A DNA stretch of 64,000 bases from Pseudisothecium myosuroides (GCA_951799445.1 OX637287.1:5270001-5334000), one strand, 5' to 3'. Shown: positions 34,589 through 47,629, numbered from the stretch's first letter. Notes: generated from the sequence alone by a model not told the origin. Numbers and translations are program-made.

Positions 34589-37566
34589 TTGCCAGAAACC
34601 ATTACAACTCCAACTTTGCAACCATTGAGCAAACAGACACGTGGACTAGATAGACAACCACGGAAGCGCAAGATAATGGCTGATAATACTATTTCTCCTA
34701 TGTCTACAACACCCACTACCAATTTTACGGGATCACTGATATCATATTCTCCATCTGCATCCAATATCACTATGATTCCTGAGGGAGAAACTATTGCTTG
34801 TAAGCAAAACAAGTCCAAGTTAAACACAGAATTATTTGTGATGTACTGCAGTACAATTGATATTTGGGATAGAGTAACAGTTGAAATCAATGACTCATTC
34901 ATTTATATGATTGCAGAAAATATTTCTTACGAGAAAGATGATCCCGAACCAAACACTATTGAAGAAGCGATGCGTTGCTCTGATTGGCTAAGTGGAAAGC
35001 TGCTATCAAGAAGGAGTATGCTTTTTTGCATAAAAGACATGTTTTTGGACCTATTCTAAACAATCTCACTTCTTGACCTCTTGGATACAAATTGGTATTT
35101 GTGCACAAATGCAATGACAAAGGTCATGTTATCTGTTATAAAGTCCGTCTGGTTGCTCAAGGTTTCACACAAAAAATTGGCATTGATTATAACTTTACAT
35201 ATTCACCAGTTATGGACTCTATTACTTTTCGATATCTTCTTGGAATGGTAGTGCAAACCATCTTTGAGATGCATCTTATGGATGTAGTTACTGCTTACCT
35301 ATATGGATATCTTAATGCTCATATTTATATGAAAGTTATATTTGGTTTTGAAACCACTACTCCAGCTGCACCCATTCCAGATAAACATCGTGGTGTTAAA
35401 CTACAACGAGCATTACATGGTTTAAAACAATCTGGACTTATGTGGTATCAACGACTCCGGAACTATCTCATTGAGTATGATTTTATAAATGATTTGCATG
35501 GGGGAGTCACTAGCTTAGAGGTTTAGTATACACGTGAGATCGGGGGATATTTTATGGAGGGCTATTTTTCTAATATTTCATAATTTAATATACCCTATTG
35601 TTAAAAATAATTCTAAATTGGCATTTATTATAGCACCCTATATTTTTTTAAATGCACTTTTAGTCCAATTTTTTGGCCCCTATATTAGATTTAAAAATTA
35701 GAACTAATAGGTGTTGTATGACTTTTTTTTCCTATTGTTGTTTTTTATCCTTTTTTTTCTTTATTCTTTTGTCACTTCTTCTTCTAATCATTTTTTTATG
35801 GTTATTAAAAACTAAAGTAATTTATGTTTAGACGATGTATTGTGGCCAAACAAATACATTCACAAACTGTAAACAATGCATTTTAATTGTGTCAAACAAC
35901 TTACTACTAATCATCTACAATATATTCTAATGAATACAATGAGTGCAAGTACTCAACAAAGAAAAGATGACATTGCATTACAATATAATAAACAAGTATA
36001 GACTACCAAGCTCTTACACACCTAATAATGATAGAACACCAAGCTCTTTTATATCTTTCTACTATTTGGAATGAACAAATAAGAGTATATTAAAGCAAAA
36101 TTTATGATATATTCTTCAAATTCTAAGTGACTTCAGAGGACTTTATAGATAACTATAGAGGCAACTAGAGCCCCTCATCCAAGGTTCATGGATAATTTGG
36201 GACAAATAATGTGTCATTTTTTGTCCATCTCTTCTTTAAGGACATTAAATACTCACTCTAAAAAAATATTTTCCCCCACATATTATTGCCCCCCTATATT
36301 TTTTCTACGTAAAATCTAATATATAGTATTAAACATAATCCTATATTAGTTATAATACCCTACATGTAATTTTTCACACTCTTTATTAGATATAATTTTT
36401 TTATAAATTTTAGGTAGAATAAATATATAGTACCCTATATTAGATCTCACGTGGTTTCTAATATGCACACTAAGTGACCTCCCCGGGATGATTTGGTGCT
36501 TCCATGTCTCTTTATCAAACGAGACAAAGATGGATTTGTAATCATTGTGGTTTATGTTTATGATTTGAACCTCGTGGGCACCAAATCTGCATGTATTGCA
36601 GCCACTCAGCTCCTTGTTTGTGAGTTTGAAATGAAATTGCTCGGCAAAATTACATTTTGCATCGGCCTACAAGTTTTTCATATGAAAGATGGCAACATTT
36701 TTCTTTCACAAATGACTTATATCAATCGAATCTTAAAAAGATTCAACATGATAGATGCCTATCCACTTTCTACACCTATGATTGGTCGTAGTAACAAAGG
36801 TGATGATCTTTACCGCCCTTGCGAGGAGGAGGAGGAACTATTGAGTGAGCAATATCCATACCTCGCTGCGGTCGGAGTACTTTTAAATTTGGCTACATCT
36901 ACAAGATGTGATATTGCATTTGCAGTTAGTGTTCTTGTAAGGCATAGTGCCCATCCCACGCTACAACATTGGAATGGCATTAAACACCTTCTTCGTTATT
37001 TGAAAGGAACTGAAGATTTGAGATTACATTATATTAGATCAGTTGATCCCAAATTGGTTGGATATGCTGATGCTGGCTATAGATCTGACCCTGCAACATC
37101 CAAGTCTCAAACGGGCTATGTTTTCTTACGACATGGAGCTGCAATATCTTGGAAATCGATAAAGCAAATAATAACTGCAACATCATCCAATCATGCAGAA
37201 ATTATTGCTTTGCATGAAGCATCTTGTGAATGCATCTAGTTGAGATCTATTGATAAATTTATTCTAACAAACTGTGAATTATTACATGATGATTCTCCAA
37301 CTGTCTTATACGAAGACAATAGTGCTTGTGTTTCACAAATGCAAGTGGGATTTGTTAAAGGTGATCGGATTAAACATATTGATCCAAAATATTTTAATTT
37401 TACCCATGACTTGATTACAAATCAAGCACTTGAAGTCAAGAAGATTATACTAGCAGATAATCTTGCCGATCTCTTTACCAAAGCTCTTTCAACATGTACC
37501 CATCGCCGACTTATTCATGGCACTGGAATGCGACAACTCAATATTTTGGAGCAAGTGATTCAATAG
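34589..37566 (+). pseudogene. Degenerate copia reverse transcriptase and RNase H, split by an insertion
   Basis: The RT begins after 35092 with VRLVAQGFTQ and LMDVVTAYLYG, continues to 35496 and resumes in the same frame at 36496 beyond the hAT-like element. The catalytic YVDD box reads YVYD (36553-36564), so its first Asp is lost. RNase H follows with DPATSKSQTGYVFL and the DNSACV region. A TAG at 37237-37239 interrupts it where the family usually has Trp. The element cannot copy itself. Confidence 0.88.
35497..36487. mobile_element. 991-bp non-autonomous hAT-like element inserted in the copia RT
   Basis: An exact 8-bp duplication ATGATTTG (35489-35496 and 36488-36495) brackets the insertion. 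The ends are imperfect inverted repeats (left CATGGGGGAGTCACTAG, right reverse complement CCCGGGGAGGTCACTTAG), with ACGTGAGATC words a little further in on both sides. No transposase is present. An 8-bp duplication is the mark of the hAT superfamily. A partial relative is at 10596-10917. Confidence 0.85.
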
Positions 37567-37790
37567 ATTTTTATTATGAAAATTGTAGAAACCTTTGATA
37601 TTCTTCTATGGATTTTCTCCACTAGGTTTTACCATGAGAATGGATTGATGAAAATGTTGTACTCTTTTTCCTTCATCTGTGGTTTTCTCCTTGACTTTAA
37701 TCAAGGTTTTCCCAGATAAGGTTTTAATGAGGCAGCAACTGTATATTTGACAAGACAACAGAAATTATCATATATGATATTGTATGTCGA

Positions 37791-37800
37791 GTAAGGAGGA
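37791..37800 (+). promoter_or_regulatory. Polypurine tract of the copia element
   Basis: GTAAGGAGGA sits directly before the right LTR (one T intervening) and is the expected plus-strand primer site. Confidence 0.75.
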
Positions 37801-37801
37801 T

Positions 37802-38030
37802 TGTTAAGATTAAATTATTTTAATCTTATACGCTCTCCATTAGTCCATTCTAGTTGATAGTCAACTAGTGACTAGATGGAAATCCTTCCCACAAATGAGA
37901 AAAGAGTACTATTCATCTTCTCCCACCTTGTTTATGTTTGTATACCATTTTTCTAAGTACACTTACTCATTCTTGCGTACGTTGGTGTTTTGCTACTTTT
38001 TGTATTTTGCTTAGTTCTATATCTTTAACA
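37802..38030 (+). repeat. 3' LTR of the copia element
   Basis: This 229-bp copy of the left LTR has eight substitutions, of which seven are transitions. The duplication GTTTT follows it. Confidence 0.95.
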
Positions 38031-38486
38031 GTTTTGCATTTTGTTGTACATGGTATTACAAGTCTCAAATTTCCCATGTTTACATTAAAAGAGTGACTAG
38101 TAGTAAGTATTTTTACCCAAACAAATATGCATTACTTTTGTAGGTCTCTTTTCATGTGATCTTTAGGACAATCCTCTATTTGTTTTTTACCTATATAAAA
38201 ATCTTAGAATGCTACTATTCCTAAACATTCATATGTTAGGGCTTTCACCTCTAAAGCAACCATGCTAGCACATGAGCACAAACATGGAAGCGTAAGAGCC
38301 TTGAACCTAGTTGTAGGTATGTATCTACAACCATTTGAAGGTGTTTATAACATACGTATCTATAACATGGAAAGAGTCTATAGCTTAAGTACCTATAACA
38401 TAGACAGCTGTAACCATAAAAGGTGTCTAAATACAGATTCTTGAGCTCCTAGGCTTATAGATTCTACATTCACATGCTAGCACTTC

Positions 38487-39612
38487 CCACCCCCAAAGTT
38501 GCAATTGAAGGCCTTTTTTTCATCAAAACCACTCACAACTGCCATTTCTATTACAAAGAGCAAATAACTTTAAAATTTGTTTTTATTTGCATGTCTAACC
38601 AAAGGATCTTGTACTAGAATAGTGTACAAATGTATGGAGAAAAATTAGAAATTGTGACCACGTGGATTGCAAGATATTTGCATTTTAAGTGAAGAAAAGA
38701 AGTTTTTTTGTACCTTGCTCAACTAGATTTTTTGACTTTGAATCTTCTTTAGTTAGCTTAAATTTTTTGTACTACTGATTTTGAATTTCTGATTTTTTAC
38801 GTTGAAAAATTAAGTTGAGAGTTTAGGAAAAAAAATCAAAAACAACATACTGAATTTTTACTCATAAAAAATTGTTAATGAGAAGTAGGTTCAAGATTGA
38901 AGGAAAAACAAAACTATTGATAGTTCTAAGATGGAATTGAAACACTCTTATCTCAATGGTGAGATTGTCAGTTTAGCAAGAGATCTTAACTCGTAAAGAA
39001 CCAAGCTGTGTTTTTTGGCAACATAGCAATTTTGGGCAGCTCACTACAAATGAAAATTTTATTTTTTTTCTTTGAAATTTTCTCAGAATATGGGGGCAAG
39101 GTTTTTCTTTAAGGCCCAATAATTTTCATAACTTTTGAATACATGGTTAAAAAGTTATTGCATTTATATGTAGTTTGAAATTTATTTTTTTTAAATTGTA
39201 AAAATTGAATTAAAAAATGAATCATATATACAAGTTATTTTTTCAAGAAGATGCTTTGATTACCCCTAAAACAAGATTGTCAATAAATTTACGTCACTAA
39301 TCTAAATAGAATGAATCAAAGCTTCCCATGTATGTAAAAATACAAATTATAAAAAACAAATTTCTTAAAGTTTTTATTTTAAAAAAATTCTGATTTTTTT
39401 TCTATCCACTAAACAAAAATTTGGGCTTATTGTACCATTGATAACTGTTGCTTTTAGACACCAATTGAAATAAAAAAAACAAATTCCCATAAAGCTAATG
39501 TATTTTTCTATCTTCACAAAAAGTTGCAAGAAATCATAACAAATACTGAGATCGTAGTAACTTGACTAAAATCCATTTTGTTTCGTGAGGAGACAATGGG
39601 ACTTTAGGAACT
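38487..39612 (+). mobile_element. TTAACCCC-family element, copy B (degraded)
   Basis: The left end is degraded (ACCCCCAAAGTTGC). The family word ACTGCCATTTCTATTACAAAG follows near 38538, and the right end is near ATGGGACTTTAGGAAC at 39610. It is longer than the other copies (about 1.1 kb) and diverged. No coding capacity. Confidence 0.55.
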
Positions 39613-39640
39613 ACCGTAATAGATATAAAAAATAGAATTC

Positions 39641-39912
39641 TTAACCCCTAAAGTCCCAAGGCCTTTTTTCCATTTCTTTTTAAATTGTGAAAATTGAGTT
39701 TAGAAATAAATCTACAAATTATTTTTGCAAAAAGATGCTTTGATTGCCTAAAAAACAAGATTGTCTATAACTTTTATATAACAAATTCAAATGGAATAAA
39801 TCTAAGCTTCCCATGTAGATAATATTAAAATATATGAGAAACGCATATTGAGACTATATAGGAGCTTGCCCAAAATCCATTTTTTCCTAAAAGGACAATA
39901 GGACCTTAGAAG
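39641..39912 (+). mobile_element. TTAACCCC-family element, internally deleted copy
   Basis: The left terminus TTAACCCCTAAAGTCCCAAG is intact. The right end reads AATAGGACCTTAGAAG. Only about 270 bp remain, mostly the part with GCTTTGATTGCC and ACAAGATTGTC words. Confidence 0.6.
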
Positions 39913-40430
39913 ATAAACAAAAAAAATATGTGACTACTCTTTCAAAAATTAAATTCAAGAATGAGATTGGTTGGTCCATGGGGAAAGAGATCAAGAGCTT
40001 ACCCTTTGTACGTACAAGGTGAACTCCTCACCTTTATCCTCATAGGCCGACCGGACTCACCTTTGGACATTGGGATGCAGTAGTCCACTTGTTCACATGG
40101 ATGTCAAAAAGATGTTTTTTTCACCTTATGAATGAATGAAAGGAAAGTTTGTCAAACCATATGGGTTTATGTCTCGTTGCAAAAGATTGTTGAAGCCAAC
40201 ATAGGGAATGACATGCTCATTCTCCACCAAATGATTTGTAAGCATTTTACAATCCAATATCCATCAGAAAAGGTACACATTGATTGTATCTCAATATTGT
40301 AGTGAGTCTCTTTTTGGTGCATAGTGATACAACTATTAGAATTTGCCAATTAATTCATTGGGAATTATAATATGCTTGTAAAAATTATTTTGTACCCTAC
40401 TATAGTTGTATTTTTTGGAGATGTCGGATA
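39913..40430. other. Non-coding, no recognisable features
   Basis: This is unique-looking AT-rich sequence. No gene, RNA or repeat family could be supported. Confidence 0.3.
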
Positions 40431-40464
40431 TCGGCACCGTATCTCATATCAATGCATGTGTTTG

Positions 40465-40580
40465 TATATATCATATATCATATATTTATATATATTTGTA
40501 TACCATATATTATATATACATATACTATGTATACCTACACTGATGTATATCATATATTTTATATCATATTCTGTAAGTAT
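40465..40580. repeat. TATA/CATA-rich microsatellite
   Basis: A run of ATATATCATATATC, TTTATATATATTTG and related words covers about 115 bp. It is low-complexity only. Confidence 0.6.
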
Positions 40581-40666
40581 CATATTCAAGATTGACAGTG
40601 GGGATTTAATTAAAATAATATTTAGTGCAATTTCGATTGACAACATTGGAAGGAAGATTGAACTAT

Positions 40667-41587
40667 TTACTCCTAAAATCCCAAGGCCTTTTTTCCACCA
40701 GAAACCATTCAAAACTGCCATTTCTATTGCAAAGAGCGGAAACCTAAATTTTTTTTTTCCATATCCTATTGTAGGATTTTGTACTAGACTCGTATAAGTA
40801 TGCGTGGAAGAAATTTCAAAAACTTTGACCATGTAGATTGCAAGATATTTGCATTTAAAGTGAAGAAAATAGTTTTTTTACACCTTGCTTGACTAGATTT
40901 TTTGGCTTTAAATCTTCTTAACTTAAAATTTTTGCACTACTGATTTTGTTTTTCTAATTTTTTATGTTGAAGAATTGAGTTGAGAATCAAAAAAAAAATC
41001 CACAAAAAAGCACTTAATTTTCACTCATTAAAAAATTGTTAAGTAGAAATAGGTTCAAGATTGAAGGAATAACTAAATTGTTAATAGCTTTAAGGTGGAA
41101 TTGAAATACAATAATCCCAACAGTAACATTGTTCTAGCAAGAAATCTTAACCCTATCTAACAAATTTTCCTGAAAAATTGTAAAATTGTATTAAAAAATG
41201 AGCTCTATAAGTTCTTTTTTCAAGAAGATACTTAGATTGCCCAAAAAACAAGATTGTCTATAACTTTTTCATCACTTGTCCAAATAGTACAAATCAAAGC
41301 TTCAAATGTAGACAAAAATATAATCTTTGAGAAAAAAATTAAAAATTACAAGAATTCTTTTTTTTTGTGATTTTTTGGGGCTGCCCCTCGAGTTGCTTTT
41401 GGGACTTAAAGCGGCATAACTTTTTCTCCTGGGCATTGATTGAATAAAAATTATATTACCCAAAAGCTAATCTAAATTCCTATCTTCAAAAAAAGATTCA
41501 AAAAAATCAGGTCAAAAATTGAAATCACACAAGCCTACCCGAAATCCCAAAAGTCCTTCGTAGGAACTTTGGGACTTTAAAGCTTAA
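40667..41587 (+). mobile_element. TTAACCCC-family element, copy C
   Basis: It runs from TTACTCCTAAAATCCCAAGG to a right end ACTTTGGGACTTTAAAGCTTAA, about 921 bp, the same length as copies A and D. It carries CAAAACTGCCATTTCTATTG near the left end and GCATAACTTTTTCTCC and CCCGAAATCCCAA near the right. No coding capacity. Confidence 0.7.
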
Positions 41588-42699
41588 AAATGATGGGCCC
41601 CAACATGCCACTATTTTTCTCAATACATGTTTCACATTCATTTGCCTATATAATTTTTGAACTTTTGATCATTTGCACACCATTGTTGTATTTCTCTTTA
41701 TGGATAGAAACAATAAATGGTGATTAGTTTAATTGCTGATGTCTACAAAGGCAGTATTGACTCCAGAAAACATCCTTGACCTTGACCAACTTCACCTCCA
41801 CTTATGGAAGTCCACCCTGATTATCATACGTGAAGGTCTCATCCAAGTGCCAAAATTGAATTTTCATATCACATTCTCAGGGGCCACATCTGGCACATCA
41901 CTTCACACCATTCACAAAATAACATGTGGCACTTTTTTTACAAAATGACTTAATTTATGCCGAATCTGACCTTCATGTACAGTAGATCCTTTAGTGAAAC
42001 TTAAGTTTTGATGAAACTTTACTTTGGAGCCTTCAAGTTGGAATTGAAGTTTGGATGAAACTGAGTGCTTTCTAAAGTGCGAATGAAGAAGCTTGTAGTT
42101 GAGGCTTGGTGCCAGGGTTTTTTTTCTGCATGAATTTTTGTCACTTGTCTATTATTGAAAGATGTTGGTTATTTTCTTCAAATTTTTTTTCATTTTTTGG
42201 GGTCAAAATAGCTAGATTATTGTTGTACTTTAAGACCAGTAGCCAAATTTAACCTAAGTATCACCTAATTTTCATACAGATATCACCAAGTATTACATAT
42301 GGAAGAAACAATTGGCACCTTCTTCAAAAAAAAAAATCACTGCTTAGTGCCGAAGAAATTCAGTTGCCAAGACATGATTGTACATGCTGGCGAACAAGTG
42401 GAAGTGAAGAAACAGATACCACACCAATTTGGATCCTCTCCTTACCTTTATTTGCGGTGGAAACACCCAAAACTGTCAATATTAGCAATTTAGCATAGTT
42501 GGAGGCACATTTTCCTAAATATAATATTTTTGTAGTATTAGCGAGTGAAAATCATGAATATTAAAAAAAAAAAGATTTTTTGGATGTGGTATGTAGTTTC
42601 TATGATTTTTCAAAGTGCCGGCTCCCTAGACCACTGAAACTGTCACATAGGTGCACCCTGAACCGAAATCTGCAGAAATCAGTAGTCAACGAATTACAG
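41588..42699. other. Non-coding, no recognisable features
   Basis: Short open frames at 41733-41948 and 42299-42493 lack family motifs. Confidence 0.3.
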
Positions 42700-43018
42700 T
42701 TAAGGTAGCAACATCCATAACCGTCAAAATAAGGGTTTTGAACATGATTATTATTAATAAAGATTCTGAAAATTATAGGATCCATTAGCAAGAGAAAAAT
42801 AACACATATGCAATTTTGAATGTATTATTTGGATATTGTGAGAATAAGTTATGAATTTTTAAAGAGCCAATTGCAATTGCACCTAATACCAACACTTGGT
42901 TTTGATGTTCAAATGTAGTACATCCTTGTAATCACATCTATTTATTTCTACAGATTTTTCAAGATTTCAGAGGTGATGGTTTTGGGTACAGTAACGGTTA
43001 TGGATGTTGCTACCTTAA
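42700..43018. repeat. Inverted repeat with perfect 25-bp arms
   Basis: TTAAGGTAGCAACATCCATA plus ACCGT at 42700-42724 is perfectly mirrored at 42994-43018. Weaker pairing (ATCTGCAGA / TCTACAGAT) extends outside or beside the arms. The spacer is AT-rich and non-coding. It is a probable MITE or remnant. Confidence 0.55.
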
Positions 43019-46000
43019 GTATGTGTCCTTCAAATTTATCAACAAATTAGAGTTAAGCATTTGTAGGACACATTAATAAATGTCTAGGGACACATTTAGT
43101 GGACCTCTAAGGTACATGAATGGGAATAGGGATGCTTTTGGATGTTTCTACCTTAGGCCAAATTTATATCAAACTTAGCTTCGTGAGTGATTGGAGTAGC
43201 ATCCTACTTATCCAGCATTCTGCTATAGTATCTAGAAATGTCCCTCAGTTGGTCCATTCCATTTGTGCCCAAAAATTTAAAATTAAATTAAATCAAAAAA
43301 ATGCTCTTCTAGCCTAGTTTTTTTTTTTTCAATTTTAAAGGAATCTGGATGCGTGCTCTAGGTGAGAAGTAAGTGGCCAAAGTTAGGTGCTCGCAAAATT
43401 TACTTTTGGTGCAAAAATTTGGCTCCAAATTAGGAATTAGTGTGAGTTGTATGGTACCAGAATAAAACACAAAAAAACATCTTTGGCAATTTCAACTCTT
43501 GGACTAGTGCAAAACAGGTAGAGTCGAATTTCTTTCCCCACAAGTTTGCGCACGGTCGTTGCTAAAATGATTGGTTGATTTTGTTCCACTTTGGCAGTTT
43601 TTGGTCTATTTTTCGGGAGTACTATAAAATTAGATTTATTTTTTTTAAATATGAAAAATATGACCAATGTATAGACTTGTAAGAAGATGGTACCCTATGA
43701 AGGAAAAGCCCCAAAAAATTCTTTAAGTAGGAGAACTAGAAAAGTACATATTTTAGGCGATTGCGGATGAAAAGTTGTTGAATCAACATCTAGACAGGTG
43801 GCGACAGGGTGGCAAATCCGAGTAGTCATGGTCAAGGTAGTGGCCACGAGGGTGTGATCCAAGATTTAGATCTGGCTTTTCAAATTTTTTCACCTCCAAA
43901 TTTTTCTAAGGGCTTGATGCAGAAGATAATTTTTTGGTGCTAACTACTAAGGTAGGAGGCTCAAATTCCGACCGGGCATTAAAAGCGAACGAAACTCAGA
44001 GGTACATTTTTTTTTCTTCAGTGTACCAACTATGCACATTTCAGGAGGTGGTTGCTATTGATGACCACAAATGACCACTTTTTTTCAACTTCAAAAATTT
44101 GTAACTAATTTTACAAAGGGCCAGAAAATATGAAACGACTTGGGTTAGATGTCAATTCTACTTGTCTTTTAAGGAAAATTTACTGAAAAATATTTCAAGA
44201 TGTTTTACCTCCCCAAAATTCAGTTTCAGCGCTTAGATGGTCGCTTTATGGACAGTCTTTTTATTGCCTAAAAAAACACTACTCTGGCCCTGACTATTCT
44301 CAACAGCCTGAGGCAAGTGGCTGCCTGAAAGCTGGCACCTTGGGTTCATCACCCCAACTGACTGGGTTCACTCATCAGTCCAGTTTTTTTTTGTGATGAG
44401 CTGCTGCGGAACCTTCTTCACTAAGCTTACCTGCGAAATTCATTCCCGAACGCTCATTATAAAAAAACACAGCAAAATGGGCCTTCTAGAAAGACACATC
44501 GACGGCAAGTGCGGACAAGTATGTTCATGATTCAAGAGCATTTTTATTCCGGAAGCCAGTGGCAATTCCTCCCTCTCAATTTTCTCACACGTAATCGATG
44601 GTTACTGAATTTCCTTTTAAAAAAAACAGTCACTGGAGTTTGGTGTTCTCACGCAATTCCCGCGAGGAGAATACTCAGGAACTTTCTTGAACCTGATTGA
44701 AGACCATCCATCAAGGATGAAATCAAACGTAGGCTTTATATGGAGCTATTAGAATGATGGAACAGTGGTAGAAAAGAAGATAAAAAAAGAATCAAATCGC
44801 TATGAGGGAATGATGAAGAACGTATCCAAGTCAAAAGGTGTCTTTTGGTGCAATACATATTTATCTAGTAGTGGATGAATTGTACTGTGTTGAAGAATCT
44901 TGTGAACAAAGATATGATGAAGATTTGAGGACTTGAGATTCATGCATTGATAAAAGTTAGAGAAGAGTAGCATTGGCCCGTACGTTGACAAAAAGAGAAG
45001 AGTACTTGAATGAATAACTTAGATTCAATTGGGGTTTACTAACTTCAATGCATGAGTTACGCCTCAGAGATACGTACGAACAAGCAACGATGCTACGAGA
45101 GGCACTAGCTTGCTTTTTTAATAAGTGCATACTCAAACTTCTTCACATTCATTCAACAGTCATTCACCATAGATGGAGCTTTTGCTAAAAGCATATCCTC
45201 CTCCCTTGGTCCAAACTCCATAGCCTATTGAAAGATATTCATTGTTTCTTTCCGTAGAGCAACAGTTGGGCAAGTGCAGAGACAAAATTCTTGGCAAACA
45301 AATCCATGCACGTCAGTACCGTATGCAGATTCTGGACTACATTCAGATTCAATGAACCTAGTTTTAAATCGGAACCGTTCAACAGCTTGAGCAGCATGTA
45401 AAGGTACTGAACAGTTGCATGATCACAAATCACACACATTAGCTTAATTTATCCTCCATTAAGCTTAATTAACACGCAGTTTTTCTCACTTGATGTCTTC
45501 TGAAAGCAGCTAAAGTTAAGCTTTAAGTTATTAGTCCTCCATTAGTCCATGAGTTTGTTGCTGCGAATGATGTCGCACTCAAGCACAGTTGACGTGGAGA
45601 ATTTCCTGTTTTGGCACGATTTGTATTTAGCCCAAGGCTACGTTACTTAACACAGGTTGCCAGGGTACTTTCAGCAACTTGCTGTTTCGACTTTTCTGCA
45701 GACTTGTAGCAAATATTCCTTTTTCAACCTGTCGCCAACTCGTCACCAGCCATTCACAAATCCCATACTAATTAAATTCAAGGCCTCCATTCACCGGAGC
45801 CCGCGCACTCCAACACACAATCAAACCATCAACGACAAAAATTCAGTACTAACAGGTGTGAAGTGAACTCTGTGCACTCCTCCTTAGAAATCAAGCATCA
45901 AAACCAAGACAACTGCCGCAGTAAGCTTACTGCATTAGTACAGCACTCATCACAAGACATCCTCCAGAGCAGATTTCCATTGACAAAATGGTGTAGCCTG

Positions 46001-46160
46001 AGACCTGGTTTGAATTTGAAGCCTATCCATCAATCAAACCGGAAGAAAAACAAATAGTGTGGGCCTCAAGAATGATCTCTGTCAAGCTGCATGCACCGGA
46101 AGCAGTGATGCCGTGCACGTCAGAAGCTCCATTGAAACACTCAAAAAGGACAGAGAGTGA
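43019..46160. other. Long stretch without a recognised gene
   Basis: AT-rich up to about 44250, then more balanced. I see short open frames only, none with a family motif. The part from 45640 to 46160 has gene-like composition and could contain 3' exons of the minus-strand hypothetical gene below, but no exon can be defined with confidence. Confidence 0.3.
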
Positions 46161-46205
46161 GATTGCCATGCTAAAAATAAACACGGAGACCTTCACTTGA
46201 CATAC

Positions 46206-46404
46206 CGGGAATGCGGGAAAAGGAACAATCTAGGAACCACCAATTGCCAGACTCTTCACAAGTCAGCTTCGATTCTCCCTCATTATTCACAGCGACTTGG
46301 AGCATCTCCGCTTGAGCATTTCTCGTTCCTGGTGACGATGTTCTAGAATCTTCGGGATGCAAATTTATATATTGCAATTGGTTCTGACCTTGGCTCAGTT
46401 GCAC
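46206..46404 (-). CDS. Possible first exon of an unrecognised minus-strand gene
   Basis: The open frame starts at ATG 46404 (MQLSQGQNQLQYINLHPEDS) and reaches a donor-like CCCG/GTATGT at 46206/46205. The peptide is hydrophilic, with balanced composition unlike the Phe/Lys-rich chance frames nearby. It points away from the SDR gene, so 46405-46560 could be a bidirectional promoter. No domain is recognised and downstream exons are not defined. Confidence 0.25.
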
Positions 46405-46439
46405 TTCTATTCGCTCGGCTCGTCAGTGACGAGCTCAGC

Positions 46440-47629
46440 GTACTAGTACTGTGTACTTCGTACTGCCCAATTCGGACTTTTGTAAGCTTTCACTTTCAAT
46501 GGTGGAAGATGTTTTGGTTCAGTTTTGTGTGAGAAGTGAGAGTGTTGATTAGTTTGGAAGGGTTTGAGGTTTGAGTTTGAGGAGCATTGGCCGGGAGACT
46601 CTGTTGTGGGTACCGGTTGGGCTTTATCAAAGGTTCGGGGAAGGCAAGCATTGGAGGTTGGAGCGGGGAAGAAGACCACGTTGTTTTTGTTTTTGTTTTT
46701 GTTGTTTTTGTGTTTGTTCTTCTTTGTGTGTTTGTTCTTTTTATTTGCATTTTTTTTGAGGTGGGAGTGGCGATCGGCAGCACAGTATGGATTGCTGGTC
46801 CCGTCTTGACTGGGAGGACGACGAAGTACAGTTCGGAGGAGAATGAGGATTGCGAGCTTCACGATGCTCTCCGCCAGCTAGTTGTCCGTGGCTTTGATCC
46901 ACCGCTGTGCTGTGGGTTGGTTGCAAGTTCTTGCTTGGATTCTCGCTTGGTTGACAGTATGTTCCGTCTCAGAACGTGTTGGAGGTGCGTGTCTTCGATG
47001 ACTTTCTTTCTTCATCTTTTTGTTAGTTTCTTCTTTCTTGCACAATGCGCTGTCCACGAGCTCTAGGTCACAGTTCTAAAACGAAGTGGTTAGACAGAGT
47101 ATGCTTGGAGAGTCTTCGCAGTAGAGAGTTGTCTAGTGGGGGTTGATTTCTACTCTTTCAAGTGGCCGTTTGTTGATTCAAAATTGGTGCGAGGAAGATT
47201 GGCGAAATAAAACAAGCGACGGCAGATTGAGGGTCGATGAGGAGTTAGAGTACTCCTCCTTGTAACGTGATTTCGTTTGTTTCCAAATCTTTTTAAAGAA
47301 TAGTTCGAATTTGGAGAGCGAATTCGACGTTCTTTGTCATAGAGTTTGCCGGGTCAGGAAAATGTGCAAGTGGGTGACAATGTCAGACCAGCTACGCACT
47401 GATCGCAAATTTTTTCCTTTTAGTTTACTGGGATTGTAACGTTTGTTGTTCACTGGAATCTTCTTTAGGTCTGAGGCTGGTTTAGTTTGTCGTGAAATTT
47501 TCGGTCGTGGATCTGGTGGGCCGGACGAGATCTCCCCACTTTAGAGCGAAAGCCTTTTTTTCTTCTTTTTCCGCTTGTACTTTGACTGCGCAGCAGCATC
47601 TTCGCATTGAGTGCAACAAGTGGGCTATA
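46440..47629 (+). other. Possible promoter and 5' leader of the SDR gene
   Basis: This is a balanced-composition region with a TTTTTG/TTTGTG-rich tract at 46680-46760 and no convincing product. The plus-strand frame 46587-47066 runs through the T-rich tract and looks like chance. Confidence 0.3.

Larger units (their letters stand above)
30973..38030 (+). mobile_element. Complete but inactive Ty1/copia LTR retrotransposon
   Basis: Two 229-bp LTRs (TGTTAAGA...CTTTAACA) enclose a copia-ordered gag, protease, integrase, reverse transcriptase and RNase H region, and the 5-bp duplication GTTTT flanks the element (30968-30972 and 38031-38035). A primer-binding site follows the left LTR and a purine tract precedes the right one. 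All reading frames are broken by stops and frameshifts, and a hAT-like element is inserted in the reverse transcriptase. The LTRs differ at 8 of 229 sites, seven of them transitions, so the insertion is not recent. Confidence 0.95.

Noticed and set aside
46443..47066. Overlapping ORFs rich in Lys/Asn/Thr (minus) or Phe/Val/Cys (plus)
   Set aside because: They come from a TTTTTG-rich low-complexity tract and lack motifs.
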